Of a DNA stretch of 64,000 nt, positions 1-8,296 are shown in pieces; the first letter of the stretch is position 1; each line of letters starts with the position of its first letter. Made by a program: the position numbers and the translations under genes. The stretch is from Fodinibius roseus (GTDB lineage Bacteria > Bacteroidota > Rhodothermia > Balneolales > Balneolaceae): assembly GCF_900129315.1 (NCBI RefSeq), contig NZ_FQUS01000010.1, positions 62,001-126,000 on the forward strand, written 5' to 3'. The notes under the pieces are model-generated. The model was not told where the DNA came from. It ran no database searches and worked only from the letters and a program-made list of their open reading frames with translations.

Positions 1-2
1 GG

Positions 3-176
3 AAAGTACCCGCCGCCCGAAAACCGGAAGCCCTGGTGGTAGAATCTTTTGAGGAAACCATCTGTGCTGTTATTTTTCCGCCCATAAAAAATAGCGTTTC
101 CGTCGGCACTATTTCGGAACAGGTAAAATACGATGCCGATACCCGGCGATGCTTAAAAATAAGGTATAGCAAATAG
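3..176 (+). CDS. tilS: C-terminal end of probable tRNA(Ile)-lysidine synthetase TilS (partial)
   Basis: An open frame enters from the left edge and ends with TAG after 57 residues. Its last part (ISEQVKYDADTRRCLKIRY) resembles the C-terminal subdomain of TilS, where a short beta-rich segment ends in a pattern like 'I-x-x-x-V-x-x-x-x-x-T-R-R-x-L-x-I'. TilS adds lysine to C34 of tRNA-Ile so that it reads AUA. The gene lies 17 bp before hpt, and tilS-hpt is a common gene order in bacteria, which supports the call. The catalytic N-terminal PP-loop domain is outside the window, so the call rests on a short weakly conserved tail and the neighbour. Confidence 0.5.
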   Translation, partial: KVPAARKPEALVVESFEETICAVIFPPIKNSVSVGTISEQVKYDADTRRCLKIRYSK

Positions 177-193
177 CATAGATATTAATACAG

Positions 194-751
194 ATGGCTA
201 TATATAAACCTGAAACAGTAGAGTGCAACGGCGAGACCTTTCACGTCTATATAACACAGGAAGAACTGCAGGAACGCGTTTCGGAATTGGGCGAAGAACT
301 TTCCAGGCACTATGAAGGCAGGAATCCCATCTTTATAGGCGTGCTCAACGGGGCATATATTTTTCTTTCTGATTTGATGAGGCACGTGGAGATTTCCTGT
401 GAAGTCGATTTTCTAAAGCTCAGCAGCTACGGTGACGAGAAGGTGTCCTCCGGCGAAGTGACCGACCTCAAGGATATCGATGCCGACATTGAGGATCGAA
501 ATGTTATTCTGGTCGAGGATATTGTGGATACGGGACTTTCCATGAAATATATAGTGGAGAAGCTACAGAAGAAAAAGCCCGCCTCCATTGAAACGATAAC
601 GCTGCTGCACAAAACGGAAGCTACCCGCCATGATGTGCAGCTGGATTATGTCGGCTTCAGGATTCCTGCGCTCTTTGTACTGGGCTATGGGCTTGATTAT
701 GCACAGGAAGGGCGGAATTTAGCCCAGATTTATATTCTTGACGGCGAATAG
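194..751 (+). CDS. hpt: Hypoxanthine phosphoribosyltransferase
   Basis: The 185-residue protein has the type I phosphoribosyltransferase fold signature: the PRPP-binding loop VILVEDIVDTGLSMKYI at about residues 102-118, with the adjacent acidic pair, and an early FIGVLNGAYIFLSDLMR segment that matches the PPi-binding loop of HPRTs. The enzyme converts hypoxanthine or guanine plus PRPP into IMP or GMP in the cytoplasm (purine salvage). Length is typical for bacterial HPRT. It follows the probable tilS end by 17 bp and may be co-transcribed with it. The ATG at 194 gives the expected N-terminus; the preceding bases are AT-rich with no strong Shine-Dalgarno, as is common in this group. Confidence 0.93.
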   Translation: MAIYKPETVECNGETFHVYITQEELQERVSELGEELSRHYEGRNPIFIGVLNGAYIFLSDLMRHVEISCEVDFLKLSSYGDEKVSSGEVTDLKDIDADIEDRNVILVEDIVDTGLSMKYIVEKLQKKKPASIETITLLHKTEATRHDVQLDYVGFRIPALFVLGYGLDYAQEGRNLAQIYILDGE

Positions 752-812
752 CACATCCTGTGCAGCATATATCGGCTTATCTTCATCCGCTGACATTTTT
801 AGCATAAATACG

Positions 813-843
813 TTGATTAAAAAAAGAAACCGGCGTATATTTG
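813..843 (+). promoter_or_regulatory. Bacteroidota-type promoter of tRNA-Ser
   Basis: A TTG at 813-815 and TATATTTG at 836-843 are separated by 20 bases. This matches the primary sigma consensus known for Bacteroidota (TTG, about 19 bases, TAnnTTTG) and places the start of transcription just before the tRNA at 853. The match to the eight-base -7 element is exact. Confidence 0.6.
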
Positions 844-852
844 CATTCGCCT

Positions 853-942
853 GGAGAGGTGGCTGAGCGGTCGAAAGCGCTCCCCTGCTAAGGGAGTATA
901 CCCCCCAACGGGGTATCGAGGGTTCGAATCCCTCCCTCTCCG
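853..942 (+). tRNA. tRNA-Ser (anticodon GCT)
   Basis: All cloverleaf parts are visible. The acceptor stem GGAGAGG (853-859) pairs perfectly with CCTCTCC (935-941), with G942 as discriminator. The anticodon stem CTCCC/GGGAG (880-884 and 892-896) encloses the loop CTGCTAA with anticodon GCT at 887-889, reading AGC/AGU. A long variable arm (about 897-917, with a TACCCC/GGGGTA stem) is typical of serine tRNAs, and GGTTCGAATCC forms the T-arm. CCA is not encoded: the bases after the discriminator are CA followed by T. I found no second copy of the 3' end of the tRNA in this window, so there is no sign of an integrated element with a visible attachment repeat. Confidence 0.96.
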
Positions 943-1181
943 CATCCCTTCACACAAGGCCTTTTCCGCTGTATGATCGAGACCTTCGGGTGGCCGATAT
1001 CCGTTTTCTCTTAGAACAACGCCTTAACCGCGGCGGCAAGCAAAACAGGGCGGTTTGAAGAAGTTTATGTTCAGATTGAAGGTGAATAGGAAAAGCGGGA
1101 CTGTTGATTTTAAATAGAAATGTTATCTTCCATTCGGTTTTGTCATTGCTGGATGGGGTACAGATCAATTTTGATAGGACA

Positions 1182-3998
1182 TCAATTCGTTGTTTGCACT
1201 TCTGTACGAGCCAGCTCCGGATGATCGGTAAGCTCAAGATGTAAATAAAGCTGTTCTGCTTTCTTAAGGTGACGGGATGCCTCTTTTTCCCGATCTAACT
1301 TTATCAGAATTTTTGCGAGTAATTGTTTTCGTTCGGCTCGCTCCATAGCACGGCCGGGATAAGTCATAGTGCTAAGCGATTTTTTTATCTTCTGATGAGC
1401 CTTCTTTAGACTCCCGGATTCGACGAGACATCGTGCACGGGATTCATAAATTTGAGCCTGGTACACCGGGTTCTCATCATTAGTCTGGCCGTTATCGACG
1501 TTCATCTCGTTTAATATGAAGATCCCTTCTTTTGTGTTGCCTGAGCGGCACAGTGCCTCGGCTAAAACTCCGTCCGGGGTATTGTGATACATTGTATAGT
1601 GTCCCTGGTCAAAGAAGTCACGAGTTTGTAATAATTTCGGTTTAGCTTCCCGCCATCGGTTCATCTGTCCCAGCATTAATCCTCTGTAAATGTTAGGTAC
1701 CGGCCAGTTGTCGAGGTCCTTGTTGAGACTGTGCGCCCATTTTTCGTTAGCAATTTCCAAAGCAGAGAGCGCTTCGTCAAATTGACCGGAATATAATTTG
1801 GTCGCAGCCAATGCTCCATATGCAACGCTTTCTACACCGGTCGGTTCATCATAGATATGATTAAAAATAGAAATGGCTTCCCGGGCTCTTTTCTCAGCAA
1901 TATCGAATTGTCCCAATTTATATTTTAAACTGACACTGTTCATAAGGTTTATGCCATAATTAAGACTTTCGCTTCCCTCCAGTTTTTCTATGATTTTTAT
2001 ATTCTCATTTCGTATCCTGTCTGCTTCATGAAGGCGTCCGACTACGCTGTAAAAACCAGAAAGAAAATTGAGGATGTCCATTTTTAATTCAAGATCCGCA
2101 TCGTTGCGATTTTGAATTTCTTCATAGATCGGTTCGAGTATACGTATTGCCCGTTTATAGTTTTGGTCAAGCCGTTCCACGTAGCTTCTGTCAGCTTGAA
2201 TATCGGCATAGCGCCTCCAGTGCTTGTCCTTTAAACGTTCAAGGATTTCTGTTGCTTCAATCAGTAAAGCTCTCGATTGATCTACCTTTCCCTCCTGTCT
2301 GTTCAAATCTGCCTTTAACTGCAGGGCCCGGGCCAGATCCTGCGGCCACTCGTTTTGTCGTTTGTTTCCAAGGTCTATGGCCTCATCCAGAAGCGGGCGG
2401 GCTTCTTCGGTCCATCCTTGCCTCAGATAAATTTCTGAGATTACGTTTAACATACCCAAACGCTCAGCAGGTTGGCCAAGTTCTTCATCAAGAGCCTGTC
2501 GGGCTCCGAGCTCCAGTAGTTCTTCGGTACCCGGAAGTTCGTCCGGTGGCCGATTCGGATCTGCCGCCCAGAAAAGTTCCATCAGGAACTCATGCAGCGA
2601 TTCCGCTTTTGCAAGGGATTGCTCGGATTCGGCTAACGCCCTGGTAGCTTTTTCAGCTTCATTTTGAGCCAGTTCGGCCGCTTGATTTGCTTTTTCTGCC
2701 TGCCAAAGGGCAACGCTGGTACCCATTATAAGAGAGAAAAAGATTGCAACAGTAGCGGCTACTCCCCATCGGTGTCGTTTGACGTACTTTTGGATCCGAT
2801 ATCCCAGGGAATCCGGGTGGGCTGTAACCGGCCGACCTTCCAGAAAATTGCGGATGTCGGTGGACAGCTGTTCGACGGAATCATAGCGGCGATCTGGTTC
2901 CTTCCGCAGTGTTTTCAATACAATAGTGTCCAGATCACCTGTGAGCCGTTTCCGGAGTTGGGCCGCTTCTGTCTGCCTGTCACGGCTGATATTCGGCAGC
3001 AGATGTTTAGTATTATTTTGTTCCGACAGAATGTTTGTAATAGCAGTACTCGGACGGGCAGGCTGCTCTTCGCAGATAATACGCTCCACTTCACCTGGGG
3101 TTTTGCCGGAAACCTCGTAGGGACGGCATCCGCACAATAATTCGTAAAGTACGATCCCGAGCTGATAGATGTCGGAGGTGGTGGTGACAGGTTCTCCCCG
3201 GACCTGTTCGGGACTTGCATAGGCCGGGGTTAGGGGCATCAGGCCGGTACGCGTGATCGGAGGAGATTTCGATAATAATTCCTCCGGGTTAAGAACTTTG
3301 GCAATACCGAAATCCAGTAGTTTTATGGTGCCATCGTTAGTAACCAGGATGTTGGAGGGTTTTACATCGCGATGAATGATCAATTTACGATGTGCATATT
3401 GGACGGTTTCACAAACCTTATGAAAAAGAATTAATCTTTCTTTAATCGGGAGAAGATGCGTATTGCAATACCCATCAATCGGCTGTCCGTCGACATGTTC
3501 CATGGCAAACCAGGGTTGACCGTCTACGGTAATGCCCCCGTCAAGTAAGCGCGCGATATTTTCATGATTCAGTGTGGCCAGAATCTGCCGTTCGGCCAGG
3601 AAACGTCGGGTCTGATTTTCCGAAGTGAAACCGGTTCGAAGTAGTTTGAGCGCTACCTGTCGATCAAACTGGCCGTCGGCACGTTCTGCAAGGTACACGC
3701 TGCCCATCCCTCCATGTCCCAATACCTCAATGATTTTATAAGGTCCCACTTGTTCTCCCTTTTTTTCATCGGTTGTATGGTGGGAAAATACGGAGCTTGT
3801 GAGTCCTTCCGGTGGAGGATCAAGAACTCCGGGTGTGTCGTATGCGGCAATCAGCGATAATACTTCTTCTTTGAGACTTAGATTTCTACCACACGCTTTA
3901 TCAAGATAGGCTTCACGTTCAGTATCTTCCAATTCCAGTGCTTCATTAAAGATCCTCTTCAGTTTCTGCCAGTATTGATGGGGCATTCCATCTTCCAT
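1182..3998 (-). CDS. Membrane-anchored Ser/Thr protein kinase with C-terminal TPR region
   Basis: The 938-residue protein has a PknB-type kinase domain at about residues 86-390: glycine loop GHGGMGSVYLAE (94-105), catalytic lysine in VALKLL (about K118), HRDVKPSNIL (209-218), DFG (229-231) and the activation/APE segment AYASPEQVRG (259-268). All catalytic residues are present, so it should be active. One membrane helix (about 411-431) is followed by a coiled stretch and then by helical TPR-like repeats to the C-terminus, most likely extracytoplasmic and sensory or partner-binding. The start ATG at 3998 lies 4 bp after the stop codon of the ECF sigma gene, so the two are translationally linked. 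Kinases of this design next to TIGR02999-type sigma factors are known, and in the Vibrio PknT/EcfP pair the kinase activates the sigma factor by phosphorylation. The target here is inferred. Confidence 0.9.
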   Translation of the reverse strand: MEDGMPHQYWQKLKRIFNEALELEDTEREAYLDKACGRNLSLKEEVLSLIAAYDTPGVLDPPPEGLTSSVFSHHTTDEKKGEQVGPYKIIEVLGHGGMGSVYLAERADGQFDRQVALKLLRTGFTSENQTRRFLAERQILATLNHENIARLLDGGITVDGQPWFAMEHVDGQPIDGYCNTHLLPIKERLILFHKVCETVQYAHRKLIIHRDVKPSNILVTNDGTIKLLDFGIAKVLNPEELLSKSPPITRTGLMPLTPAYASPEQVRGEPVTTTSDIYQLGIVLYELLCGCRPYEVSGKTPGEVERIICEEQPARPSTAITNILSEQNNTKHLLPNISRDRQTEAAQLRKRLTGDLDTIVLKTLRKEPDRRYDSVEQLSTDIRNFLEGRPVTAHPDSLGYRIQKYVKRHRWGVAATVAIFFSLIMGTSVALWQAEKANQAAELAQNEAEKATRALAESEQSLAKAESLHEFLMELFWAADPNRPPDELPGTEELLELGARQALDEELGQPAERLGMLNVISEIYLRQGWTEEARPLLDEAIDLGNKRQNEWPQDLARALQLKADLNRQEGKVDQSRALLIEATEILERLKDKHWRRYADIQADRSYVERLDQNYKRAIRILEPIYEEIQNRNDADLELKMDILNFLSGFYSVVGRLHEADRIRNENIKIIEKLEGSESLNYGINLMNSVSLKYKLGQFDIAEKRAREAISIFNHIYDEPTGVESVAYGALAATKLYSGQFDEALSALEIANEKWAHSLNKDLDNWPVPNIYRGLMLGQMNRWREAKPKLLQTRDFFDQGHYTMYHNTPDGVLAEALCRSGNTKEGIFILNEMNVDNGQTNDENPVYQAQIYESRARCLVESGSLKKAHQKIKKSLSTMTYPGRAMERAERKQLLAKILIKLDREKEASRHLKKAEQLYLHLELTDHPELARTEVQTTN

Positions 3999-4002
3999 GA
4001 TA

Positions 4003-4572
4003 TCAGTTCGTTTGACTACCCGCTAATTCACGATTCAGCCAGGCTCGGGCCATTTTCCAGTCCCGGCTGACGGTTGCGGTAGATATGTCCAGGGCTTCGG
4101 CAGTTTCTTTGAGCGTCATACCGCCAAAAAACCGGCACTCGACAACCCGCACTTGCCGTTCATCTATCTTAGCAAGTTGTTCCAGGGCCTGGTGGATGGA
4201 GAGTATATCGTGTAAATTTATTTCGGTAGCGAGATTCTGTTTTCCCAACGTGACCCGCTGTCGGTCTCCCCCTCGCTTTTGGGCCTTTTTTTTGACGGCG
4301 TAATCGACGAGAATATTTCTCATTATCTGAGAGGCCATTCCATAAAAATGGCTCCGGTTTTCCCAGTTGATACGATTGAACTGAACCAGCTTTAAGTATG
4401 CTTCATGGACCAGATCGGTGGTGTTGAGCGTGTGGCCCGGGCGTTCGCCAAGCAGACGGTAATGGGCCATTTTTCTCAACTGTTTGTACACCAGCGGCAT
4501 GAGCTCGTCAAGAGCCTGCAGATCTCCTGATGAATGAGCTTTAAGCAGCTCTGTGATCTTGGCTGTGTCCAT
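4003..4572 (-). CDS. ECF sigma factor, TIGR02999-like (Sigma70_ECF family)
   Basis: The 189-residue protein has region 2 (TTDLVHEAYLKLVQFNRINW at residues 51-70, then NRSHFYGMASQIMRNILVDY) and region 4 with a helix-turn-helix (MTLKETAEALDISTATVSRD). The pattern 'L-N-T-T-D-L-V-H-E-A-Y-L-K-L' is a hallmark of the TIGR02999 group, which is usually encoded beside Ser/Thr kinases rather than beside a classical anti-sigma factor. No anti-sigma gene is seen here; the 938-residue kinase follows after 4 bp. Thr51 and Thr52 lie next to region 2.2, close to where the Vibrio factor EcfP is activated by phosphorylation of a threonine, so kinase-dependent activation is a reasonable hypothesis. Regulated genes are unknown. 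The 217 bp upstream of it (4573-4789) separates it from the divergent cupin gene and should hold both promoters. Confidence 0.92.
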   Translation of the reverse strand: MDTAKITELLKAHSSGDLQALDELMPLVYKQLRKMAHYRLLGERPGHTLNTTDLVHEAYLKLVQFNRINWENRSHFYGMASQIMRNILVDYAVKKKAQKRGGDRQRVTLGKQNLATEINLHDILSIHQALEQLAKIDERQVRVVECRFFGGMTLKETAEALDISTATVSRDWKMARAWLNRELAGSQTN

Positions 4573-4789
4573 GGTTTATCACCCTTTGGCAACATTCGGT
4601 TGTGAGATTAATACCTCTCTAATCTCTCCGCGGACTAAATTATTTGTTGAAACTGTTTTTTTCGGATTTATATGATAGCGTCTATCCGTTTTTTCAGCTT
4701 TATATAATGAGAGGATATCTCAATAGCATAATGCAGTATTGTTATTAATAATAAAACAAACAAACTAACAAACAAACCAGAATTATACT

Positions 4790-5236
4790 ATGCGTAAAAT
4801 AAAATATCATTTCACAGCGATTTTTTTTATGCTTTTAATTCCAGCAAGCATGCTGGCACAGACAAACGAGCGTGCCTTTACCCGGATTGCTGATGACGAA
4901 CGTCTTGCGTGGGGACAGTGCCCGGAATTTATGCCGAACAGTTGTAGAATAGCCGTTTTACAAGGTGACCCTGCAAAACCAGATGCAGATGTGTTTTTTA
5001 AGATGCAGGGAAATACGGCAGTACCTAACCACTGGCATCATTCGGCTGAACGAATGGTATTAATATCGGGAGAAATGGAAGTGAATTATGAGGGACAGGA
5101 TCCTGCAGTCATTACTCCGGGCATGTACGCCTATGGACCACCCGAACTTCCACATACAGCATCATGTGAATCCAATGAGCCCTGTGTGCTTTTTATAGCA
5201 TTTGATAAACCCGTTGATGCTTTTGCTGTTGAGTAG
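4790..5236 (+). CDS. Secreted single-domain cupin protein
   Basis: The 148-residue protein starts with a signal peptide (basic MRKIKYH, hydrophobic FFMLLIPASMLA, cleavage near Ala-Gln at 23-24). The cupin motif 1 is textbook: HWHHSAERMVLISG (H-x-H-x3-E-x6-G), giving two His and one Glu metal ligand. Motif 2 is GMYAYGPPELPHTAS, with the fourth ligand His. It is therefore likely a periplasmic metal-binding small beta-barrel. Cupins of this size include dioxygenases, isomerases and binding proteins, so the substrate cannot be told. It is divergent from the ECF sigma/kinase pair and might be one of its targets, but nothing in the sequence proves this. Confidence 0.75.
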   Translation: MRKIKYHFTAIFFMLLIPASMLAQTNERAFTRIADDERLAWGQCPEFMPNSCRIAVLQGDPAKPDADVFFKMQGNTAVPNHWHHSAERMVLISGEMEVNYEGQDPAVITPGMYAYGPPELPHTASCESNEPCVLFIAFDKPVDAFAVE

Positions 5237-5343
5237 AAGGGGATTGCTGATTGCCCTCTATAACAGATTTCAGAGTTAAATATGTTTAAGTAAAAAATAA
5301 AAGGAGGTGATAACCATAAAATATCTTATAACTATGAAACATA

Positions 5344-5526
5344 TTGTTCAAAAGCGTATCAGCAGCAGCACTCGGGGTGCTATTTCTGACCCTCGCTGCA
5401 TGTAAAACTACAAATAGTGAATCGGATCAGAGGGACATCACGCTGGATCTCGAAACTCTGGAGACGGAGACCGAGTTGGGGGAGGGCTCTGGAAAACCGG
5501 GGGTCTTGTTGAATATCCAAGCCTGA
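5344..5526 (+). CDS. Small lipoprotein-like peptide, start uncertain
   Basis: The frame encodes about 60 residues with a convincing lipoprotein signal: a hydrophobic stretch ending in the lipobox LAAC, then a short acidic tail (several Glu/Asp and Thr). The only in-frame start after an upstream stop (TGA at 5335) is TTG at 5344, yet the strong ribosome site AAGGAGGTG at 5301-5309 is about 35 bp away. An ATG at 5334 begins MKHIV in another frame; deleting one base near 5344 would join it to the lipoprotein frame and give a classical signal peptide. So this may be a gene with a recent frameshift, or one with a rare start. No function is recognised. Confidence 0.35.
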   Translation: MFKSVSAAALGVLFLTLAACKTTNSESDQRDITLDLETLETETELGEGSGKPGVLLNIQA

Positions 5527-5540
5527 GCGAATTTAAAATC

Positions 5541-5576
5541 GCAGTGTATATATAGGCAGTGTATATATACACTGTC
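5541..5576. repeat. Palindrome with a half-site direct repeat
   Basis: CAGTGTATATATACACTG at 5557-5574 is a perfect 18-bp palindrome. Its left half also occurs just upstream: GCAGTGTATATATA is at 5541-5554 and again at 5556-5569. The arrangement is one full and one half site of the same sequence, as expected for a dimeric DNA-binding protein, but it could also be a simple cruciform-prone AT tract. Confidence 0.5.
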
Positions 5577-5583
5577 CAAAGGG

Positions 5584-5700
5584 ATGTTGAAATTGCGGAA
5601 ATATAGCTATTGGCAAAACAATGGTTTTGCAAAGGTCCCTTGGGATAAGAATGGATTTCAAGAAAAGGGTTGGCCCGGGAGTATTTATCCGGGAAAATAG
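5584..5700 (+). CDS. Possible 38-residue peptide with two NGFxxxxW units
   Basis: ATG at 5584 opens 38 codons ending in TAG. The peptide contains NGFAKVPW and then NGFQEKGW, a near-repeat of eight residues, and ends WPGSIYPGK. No ribosome site of any strength is visible and the composition could be chance, so this is reported mainly because it sits between a lipoprotein-like peptide and a sensor gene with nothing else in the gap. Confidence 0.15.
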   Translation: MLKLRKYSYWQNNGFAKVPWDKNGFQEKGWPGSIYPGK

Positions 5701-5960
5701 TAACAATAATTTAGAGATATTACTGGATTAGACTGGACTTTCCGGTTTCTATCCTTAATATTATACATGCGAATGGGGTTATTTTACTTAAAAATGAGGG
5801 ATTAAGGTCCAGAATATAGTTATTTGAAACTCTGGAAAGGGCTTTTTCAGGCAGGGCAGCATAATCTTTTTTAAAAATTTGTAAGGAACACCCTCCGGAA
5901 AGCTCTTACTAATAAGAGAAACGAATTTCCTTACTCTTTAAAAGGGATTATCGTAAATAA

Positions 5961-5979
5961 CGCTAAAGCCAGATTAGCG
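5961..5979. promoter_or_regulatory. Inverted repeat upstream of TPR-LuxR gene
   Basis: CGCTAA (5961-5966) and TTAGCG (5974-5979) form a perfect 6-bp inverted repeat with a 7-base centre, ending 27 bp before the ATG at 6007. It could be an operator (for example for autoregulation by the helix-turn-helix protein encoded next) or a weak hairpin in the leader. Confidence 0.3.
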
Positions 5980-6006
5980 ATATGTTATTCTTTCATTACT
6001 TAATAT

Positions 6007-7893
6007 ATGTTTAGGGATTATTTTTTTCTTGCATTATCGATTTTATTATTTATTCCCTGCCATATCTATGGTCAATCTGAAGCTGATAGCCTGAAAGAAG
6101 CATTACATGATAGTCACGGATTACAGCGGGCCGAACTGTTGCTGGAACTCAGTGGATACACACGTCAGACAGACATCGGAGAAGCAATCAATCAGGTAGA
6201 AGAGGCACAGAGTATTTCGGAGCGGATGGGAGCCGGGAAGCTGCAGATCGAGAGTCTCAGAAAACTGGGATTTTACCATTCGATACAAGAGCAGGAAGCT
6301 GAAGCTTTGGAATATTATTTCAAGGCGCTGGAATTAACGCGGGAACAGGGATATCGGCTTGAAGAAGCTGCGGTTTTACATGCATTAGGCAGGTTTTACA
6401 CAGGGCAGGAAAATTACAGTAAGGCGTTGGATAATTTTTTTGAGGCTCTCCGGATCAGAGATGCAGAGGGAGATCAAAATGGCTCGGTTTTAACACTCTA
6501 TTATATTGGTACTGTCTATGACTACCGTGATGATAAAGACGAGGCCAGTACTTTCTATAAACGGGCTTATGAACTGGGCAGGGAAATAAAAAACTACCGA
6601 CAGATGTCGACCGCAGCCGCCGGGATTGCAATTCTATACCAAGAGCGCGATAGTATAAAAAAAGCGCTCTCAAACTATGAAAAAGCGATGAATGCCGCCG
6701 AAAGAATAAACAGTAGCCATGCGCAGGCTACAATATTACTGCACATGAGTTCGGCGTACCAGGATCAGGATCTTATTGAGAAGGCTATAGCTTTAAATAA
6801 CCGGCAGATTGAGATAGCAAGAGCTGAAAACAGCCGATTTTTGGAGGCCCAGGGACTTGAGAATCTGGCCGAATTATATCAGGATCAGGGTAATATTGAA
6901 CAGTCTAACCGATATTTCCGGGAGGCTAACTCAATCTATGCAGAGATAGGTTATTCCGAGAGTACTCTCATCACCAGCAACAAGCTGGCTCAGAACTTTT
7001 TAGTACAGGAGAGATTTGAAGATGCTGTTGCAGTATGCAGGGAAACCCTGGATCAAGCTAAAGCATCGGGATCGCTGGAGCGAATGGAATCTACGCTTGA
7101 GCTCCTTGTCCAGGCCTATATGCAGCAGGGCGACTATTCCAGTGCCTTTAGTACCCAGGAAGAATTAACCGCGGTAAAGGACAGTCTCTTTAATACAGCA
7201 CAAGAGAAACAGATTGCCGAAATGCAAACCCGCTACGAGACTGAGCAGAAAGAGCAGGAAATAGCATTGCTCCGGACAAAACAGGAGAGAGCTCAGTTGC
7301 TTCGGAATGCCCTTATTTCGGGGCTGATTCTTATAATGATTATCGGGGTCCTGATATACAACCGACAGCGCCTGAAGATCCGAAAGAACCGAACAGAACT
7401 TGAGAATACACGCCTGAAAGAGCAGAAACTGGAACAGGATCTCGCATTTAAGAACAGGCAGTTGACTACGCACTCACTCCATCTGGTACAGAAAAATGAG
7501 ACGATGAAAGAGTTGAAAGAGTACATCAGCAACATGGATCAGCAGGGTAACGGGGAAGCCTTGCGCGATTTGCAATCGCTCAAAAACCTGGTCGATTACA
7601 GCTTTAACCTGGATGAGGACTGGGAACAGTTCCAGATCTATTTTGAAGAGGTGCATTCCGGTTTTTTTGATACCCTCATAGAACAATATCCTGACCTCAC
7701 ACCGAACGAGCTCCGTCTTTCGGCCCTCGTTAAATTGAACCTTACAAGCAAAGAAATCGCGGTCATTGTGGGGATTACTCCTGATAGTGTAAAAACGGCT
7801 CGTTACCGTCTTCGTAAAAAGCTGAATATGGAAACGGAAGAAAATCTCACTGAGTTTATGATGGATATCGAAAAAGAGGCAAGTGAGACGTAA
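6007..7893 (+). CDS. Membrane-bound TPR sensor with C-terminal LuxR-type helix-turn-helix
   Basis: The 628-residue protein has a signal peptide (to about residue 22), about seven TPR repeats (residues 30-390, e.g. ALEYYFKALELTREQG and ALDNFFEALRIRDAEG), a coiled linker, one membrane helix (about 436-454, ISGLILIMIIGVLIY), a long cytoplasmic coiled coil and a C-terminal LuxR/GerE-like helix-turn-helix (about 562-615: LTPNELRLSALVKLNLTSKE, then a recognition helix with DSVKTARYRLRKKL). This architecture is common in Bacteroidota and places sensing and DNA binding in one polypeptide without a histidine kinase. It should sense something outside the membrane and change transcription near the membrane. 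The ligand and target genes are not evident; the nearest downstream gene is an Ig-like lipoprotein 400 bp away. Confidence 0.85.
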   Translation: MFRDYFFLALSILLFIPCHIYGQSEADSLKEALHDSHGLQRAELLLELSGYTRQTDIGEAINQVEEAQSISERMGAGKLQIESLRKLGFYHSIQEQEAEALEYYFKALELTREQGYRLEEAAVLHALGRFYTGQENYSKALDNFFEALRIRDAEGDQNGSVLTLYYIGTVYDYRDDKDEASTFYKRAYELGREIKNYRQMSTAAAGIAILYQERDSIKKALSNYEKAMNAAERINSSHAQATILLHMSSAYQDQDLIEKAIALNNRQIEIARAENSRFLEAQGLENLAELYQDQGNIEQSNRYFREANSIYAEIGYSESTLITSNKLAQNFLVQERFEDAVAVCRETLDQAKASGSLERMESTLELLVQAYMQQGDYSSAFSTQEELTAVKDSLFNTAQEKQIAEMQTRYETEQKEQEIALLRTKQERAQLLRNALISGLILIMIIGVLIYNRQRLKIRKNRTELENTRLKEQKLEQDLAFKNRQLTTHSLHLVQKNETMKELKEYISNMDQQGNGEALRDLQSLKNLVDYSFNLDEDWEQFQIYFEEVHSGFFDTLIEQYPDLTPNELRLSALVKLNLTSKEIAVIVGITPDSVKTARYRLRKKLNMETEENLTEFMMDIEKEASET

Positions 7894-8296
7894 GTAACAA
7901 GGCTGAGTCGTGCGTGACGAGAGCCTCGCGATTTAGTATTTTGAATACCAAAGACCTGCCTCTCTCTTTTAAGTCCCCCAACTTCTCACCCTTTCTAAGA
8001 TAAGGCCTCTTCCGCACGGTATTTTGGGGCTTTTCCCTTTGTTTACTTCTTATTTACGGAATATCTGTCAATGTATACCCATTGTTGACTTCTCTTTTTT
8101 TGGGCTTTTGGTATCCTGTAGTAGGTTTTAGATAAGCAATTGAGCGTATTCATACTTGAGCTCATAAAATCCAAAAACAAAAAAACGTTCGGCGAGACAG
8201 TTGAGGCTTTTGCCGTCAGGTAGAAAAGAAATTGAGCTTATTGTTCTGAGCAACAGTTTTACGAGCTAAACATTATACATAACAGAAAAAGCAAGG
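7894..8296. other. 403 bp intergenic region, nothing convincing
   Basis: The stretch is AT-rich with T- and A-runs. I see no long reading frame, no tRNA and no strong terminator hairpin; a short GTATT/AATAC hairpin near 7936-7948 is too weak to call. It presumably holds the promoter of the lipoprotein gene at 8297. Confidence 0.5.

Larger units (their letters stand above)
5527..6006. other. 480 bp AT-rich intergenic region before the TPR-LuxR gene
   Basis: No long reading frame is present. It holds a perfect 18-bp palindrome (5557-5574), a 38-codon frame (5584-5700) and a small inverted repeat (5961-5979), each listed separately. No clear TAnnTTTG promoter element with a correctly spaced TTG was found by eye. 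Confidence 0.5.

Noticed and set aside
943..1181. Region after tRNA-Ser as remains of an integrated element or a GIY-YIG gene
   Set aside because: No repeat of the tRNA 3' end, no integrase and no readable GIY-YIG motif; the reading frames here are interrupted and without similarity I can support.
2147..3140. Long plus-strand frames opposite the kinase gene
   Set aside because: They lie fully inside the minus-strand kinase gene, which has clear catalytic motifs, and their own translation has no domain character.
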